Source: Chloroflexota bacterium (GTDB lineage: Bacteria; Chloroflexota; Dehalococcoidia; Lucifugimonadales; JAPUKM01). From it: DNA of 7,822 bases. A model generated the notes under the pieces. The model ran no database searches, was not told the DNA's origin, and saw only the letters and a list, made by a program, of their open reading frames with translations. Position 1 is the stretch's first letter. Each line of letters begins with the position of its first letter. A program made the translations under genes and the position numbers. Positions 6,213 through 7,822 of this stretch are shown here, piece after piece. The stretch lies in NCBI GenBank assembly GCA_027295645.1, contig JAPUKM010000117.1, forward strand, positions 1 to 7,822. Reading direction: 5' to 3'.

Positions 6213-6911
6213 ATGGCCACACCTATTAGACGCGACGAAGTTCAGCGGTTGATACGGGATGAGGGTGCCCAGTTAGTTGAGGTGCTTCCTCCGGCGGAGT
6301 ACGAGGAAGAGCATATTGAAGACGCGATCAATATTCCCTTAAAGGAGCTTGAACAGGAAACCACCAGTCGCCTCGACAAAGACCGACCGGTTATCGTGTA
6401 TTGATGGGATGTGCTCTGAGACATGAGCCCACGGGCCGCGGCGCGGCTCGAATCCCTAGGTTTCACCAAGGTCTACGACTACGAGGCTGGTAAATCCGAC
6501 TGGCTTGCCGCAGCACTGCCCAGCGGGGGCCGGTTGGCAGTGGAGCCATCTGCAGGGGACGTGGTACGCGGCGACGACATCGCCTGCCATCTGGGTGAGC
6601 GGCTTGGCGACGTGGCAAAGCGGGTCCGGGCCGCAGGCAGAGATATCTGTATTGTAGTCAACGACCGGCACGTTATCCTTGGTGGTATACGGGGACGTGC
6701 CCTTGACGGTGATCCCAACGCCCTAGTTGATGATGTCATGCAGCTTGGGCCTTCCACGATTAGACCAGATACGAACCTCGAGACGGTTGTGAGCACGCTC
6801 CGCGGCGACAATGTGAAAAGCACCCTGGTGACTGACCAGGAGGGCCGGCTTATCGGGACGGTGTATCTGGAAGATGTTGAGCGCAAATTGGCCGGAACCG
6901 ACGATAGCTGA
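6213..6911 (+). CDS. Rhodanese-CBS fusion protein read through two in-frame UGA codons (candidate double selenoprotein)
   Basis: One frame runs from ATG 6213 to TGA 6909-6911, interrupted only by TGA at 6402-6404 and 6417-6419. Read through, it gives 232 residues. Residues 6-105 form a rhodanese domain: RRDEVQRLI, the L-V-E-V-L-P-P-A-E-Y segment, H-I-E-D-A-I-N-I-P, then the strand PVIVY, the active-site loop U64-W-D-V-L-U69-D-M-S-P-R-A-A, the helix ARLESLGF, VYDYEAGKSDWLAAALP. Residues about 120-228 form a CBS pair, with a second-repeat ending GRLIGTVYLEDVERKL. U64 occupies the catalytic cysteine position. U69 occupies a second position that I recall as cysteine in related proteins. A GGAGGGAG site at 6199-6206 supports ATG 6213. 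A GTG at 6123 behind the crotonase's terminal GGGAGG is an alternative start that would add 30 residues. No stand-alone start with a ribosome binding site precedes ATG 6423. Selenocysteine is the best reading; a pseudogene or other UGA decoding is less likely. Substrate is unknown, and the CBS pair suggests adenosyl-ligand sensing. Confidence 0.78.
6402..6404 (+). other. In-frame UGA at the rhodanese catalytic cysteine position (predicted Sec64)
   Basis: The codon directly follows the strand PVIVY, which in rhodanese domains leads into the catalytic cysteine. A one-base change from TGT or TGC would give the expected cysteine. Coding potential of the same domain continues in the same frame after it. 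Confidence 0.75.
6417..6419 (+). other. Second in-frame UGA in the same active-site loop (predicted Sec69)
   Basis: This codon lies five codons after the first UGA and just before D-M-S-P-R-A-A. From memory, relatives carry C-W-D-x-x-C-D-x-S-x-R-A-A here, so this UGA also falls on a cysteine position. Confidence 0.7.
6432..6450 (+). promoter_or_regulatory. Candidate bacterial SECIS hairpin
   Basis: The RNA can form an eight-pair stem (6432-6439 with 6443-6450, one G-U pair at 6434-6448) capped by a GGC loop at 6440-6442. The loop begins 20 nt after the second UGA and 35 nt after the first, within the range expected for bacterial SECIS elements, and it has G at its first positions. A second, weaker hairpin (6405-6412 with 6421-6424 and 6428-6431, bulge 6425-6427) abuts it and holds the second UGA in its loop. 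The region is GC-rich coding sequence, so a chance hairpin is possible. Confidence 0.42.
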
Positions 6912-6920
6912 GTATAAGAG

Positions 6921-6935
6921 TAGCGGACTGCGCTA
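6921..6935 (+). terminator. Weak hairpin after the rhodanese-CBS gene
   Basis: TAGCG (6921-6925) is the exact complement of CGCTA (6931-6935), giving a five-pair stem with a five-base loop, 9 nt after the stop codon. No T-run follows, so it is only a possible terminator or 3'-end structure in the convergent spacer. Confidence 0.22.
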
Positions 6936-6980
6936 ACCGGTTCGTCGATGAGCAGCTGACAACATACCCAAGGTGGCGGA

Positions 6981-7000
6981 AGCGGAGTACGAGTCCCGCT
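6981..7000 (-). terminator. Weak hairpin downstream of the MaoC-like gene
   Basis: AGCGG (6981-6985) pairs with CCGCT (6996-7000) across a ten-base loop, just past the TGA stop of the - strand MaoC-like gene (7004-7006). There is no T-run on the - strand beyond it, so termination activity is uncertain. Confidence 0.22.
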
Positions 7001-7003
7001 GCG

Positions 7004-7441
7004 TCAGGCCGACCGTCTGGGCAGGGCGACGATGGCCGTTCCCAGCCCCGCTACCTCCTGCCTCGTGGTGTTCTCTACGACGAGCTCGCACTCGACGAGG
7101 GCGTCGGGTTCTTCGATAAACTTCCGCTGCACCGTGCCCTTGCACACTAGGGTGTCTCCCGGGTAGATGAAGTTGCGGTAGCGGACGCCGAGGCGGCGCA
7201 GGGCTCCGGGGTCTCCGGCCCAATCGATCACCATCTGGGCCAGGAAGGCGCCCTCCATCTGTCCGTCCACGATTGCCCCCTCGAAGCCCCGCTCACGGGC
7301 GTGGTCGGCATCGTAGTGGATGCGCATGAAGTCCCAGGTGGCCGCGCCGTACATCATCATATTGACGGGGCGGATCTCCTTGGTCAGCTCCGGGAGCTCG
7401 GTGCCTTCGCTGATCTCTTCAAAGTAGGGTGTGGCGGCCAT
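7004..7441 (-). CDS. MaoC-like hotdog-fold acyl-CoA dehydratase
   Basis: This 145-residue protein matches the single-hotdog MaoC/(R)-enoyl-CoA hydratase family, which hydrates 2-enoyl-CoA thioesters. The likely catalytic Asp-x4-His pair is Asp37 and His42 in W-D-F-M-R-I-H-Y-D, followed by ARERGFEGAIVDG, which corresponds to the family's A...GF...I-V-G stretch. The hotdog strands continue as RLGVRYRNFIYPGDTLVCKG, typical of the family, and V-E-C-E-L-V-V-E-N near the C-terminus. The start ATG (7439-7441 on the - strand) has an AGGAG site at 7450-7454 with an 8-nt gap. The gene lies 28 nt downstream of the acyl-CoA dehydrogenase gene in the same orientation, so both are probably one transcript for acyl-CoA breakdown. 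The length suits a single-domain, dimeric enzyme. The exact substrate cannot be told. Confidence 0.88.
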   Translation of the reverse strand: MAATPYFEEISEGTELPELTKEIRPVNMMMYGAATWDFMRIHYDADHARERGFEGAIVDGQMEGAFLAQMVIDWAGDPGALRRLGVRYRNFIYPGDTLVCKGTVQRKFIEEPDALVECELVVENTTRQEVAGLGTAIVALPRRSA

Positions 7442-7469
7442 AGAGGATACTCCTGATAGCTATTCCCGA

Positions 7470-7822
7470 TTACCACAGCCCATCTGCCAGGTGCCTGGCG
7501 TGGTAATCGACCCCGCCGAAGGAGACGGCGGCGGCCAGGGCGCGTCGCGTGTACAGCTCCAGGGGGTACTCGGTGTAGAAGCCCACGGCGCCGGTGACCT
7601 GGTGGGCCAGGCGGGTGATGACGGGGTAGGCGCGGCTCAGCTTCAGCTTGGCGGCTGAGACGGCCCGCTCGCCCGGCATCGCCTGGTCGAGGAGCCAGGC
7701 GGCCTGGTAGGCGAGCAGGCGGCCCATCTGGAGCTCGCGGTACATATCCGCGCAGTGGTGGTGTACCGCCTGGAATGAGCCGATGGGGCGTCCGAACTGT
7801 ACCCGCTTCTGGACATAGTCAA
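7470..7822 (-). CDS. Acyl-CoA dehydrogenase family protein, C-terminal part (5' partial)
   Basis: The - strand frame is open from TAA 7470-7472 to the right edge of the window, so only about 117 C-terminal residues are visible and the start lies outside. The visible part begins DYVQKRVQFGRPIGSFQAV, the classic FAD-contact motif of acyl-CoA dehydrogenases, followed by HHHCADMYRELQMGRLLAYQ and the helix with A-A-K-L-K-L-S. HQVTGAVGFYTEYPLELYTR corresponds to the conserved QxxGG-GF-E-P-x-x-x-x-Y-R block. In short-chain acyl-CoA dehydrogenases the catalytic glutamate follows in Y-E-G-T; here the equivalent stretch reads S-F-G-G-V-D-Y-H, so that glutamate is missing. This resembles the subgroup ending F-G-D-x-x-Y-H, as in some steroid-degrading heteromeric dehydrogenases. 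An in-frame ATG at 7743-7745 is internal and not the start. It is upstream of, and likely cotranscribed with, the MaoC-like gene. Confidence 0.88.
   Translation of the reverse strand, partial: DYVQKRVQFGRPIGSFQAVHHHCADMYRELQMGRLLAYQAAWLLDQAMPGERAVSAAKLKLSRAYPVITRLAHQVTGAVGFYTEYPLELYTRRALAAAVSFGGVDYHARHLADGLW

Noticed and set aside
6402..6419. Genome-wide reassignment of UGA to a sense codon
   Set aside because: The HAD gene (3417-3419), the MaoC-like gene (7004-7006, - strand) and the rhodanese-CBS gene itself (6909-6911) all end in TGA at sensible places, and the ATP synthase genes contain no in-frame TGA.
6213..6911. Reading the rhodanese region as a pseudogene or as two separate genes
   Set aside because: Both halves share one frame with no indel, and the only interruptions are TGA codons on expected cysteine positions. 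The second ORF would start inside the domain, right after the active site, without a ribosome binding site.

Overview
This window is GC-rich bacterial chromosome with tightly packed genes. Positions 1-5271 carry the F1 part of an F-type ATP synthase operon on the + strand, in the order atpA (5' end cut by the window edge), a 78-residue small protein, atpG, a HAD-family hydrolase, atpD, atpC. Two genes are therefore inserted into the usual alpha-gamma-beta-epsilon order. This layout, the sequence style of the subunits and the acyl-CoA genes that follow suggest an uncultivated Chloroflexota lineage (Dehalococcoidia or SAR202-like). That taxonomic call is inference and was not tested by a search.

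Positions 5310-6119 hold a crotonase-fold (enoyl-CoA hydratase/isomerase-like) gene on the + strand, close behind atpC, with an excellent ribosome binding site. Its two classical hydratase glutamates are replaced.

Positions 6213-6911 are the most interesting part. Read naively, they look like a broken gene: a short ORF that stops at TGA 6402-6404, and a second ORF that begins at 6423. Both lie in the same frame, only two TGA codons separate them (6402-6404 and 6417-6419), and the joined translation is one continuous rhodanese domain followed by a CBS-domain pair. The first TGA sits exactly where the rhodanese catalytic cysteine belongs. The second sits at a further position that I recall as cysteine in close relatives (Y-C-W-D-x-x-C-D-x-S-x-R-A-A). 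TGA serves as an ordinary stop in neighbouring genes, so the simplest reading is a selenoprotein with two selenocysteines (Sec64 and Sec69). A strong hairpin with a GGC loop lies 20 nt after the second UGA and 35 nt after the first, at a spacing reasonable for a bacterial SECIS element.

Positions 6912-7003 form a short convergent spacer with two weak hairpins. On the - strand, the 3' part of an acyl-CoA dehydrogenase (cut by the right edge) is followed 28 nt later by a MaoC-like hotdog dehydratase. With the crotonase gene, these suggest acyl-CoA catabolism next to the energy-conserving ATP synthase. No mobile element, CRISPR array, tRNA or rRNA was found, and no stretch over 300 bases lacks a gene.
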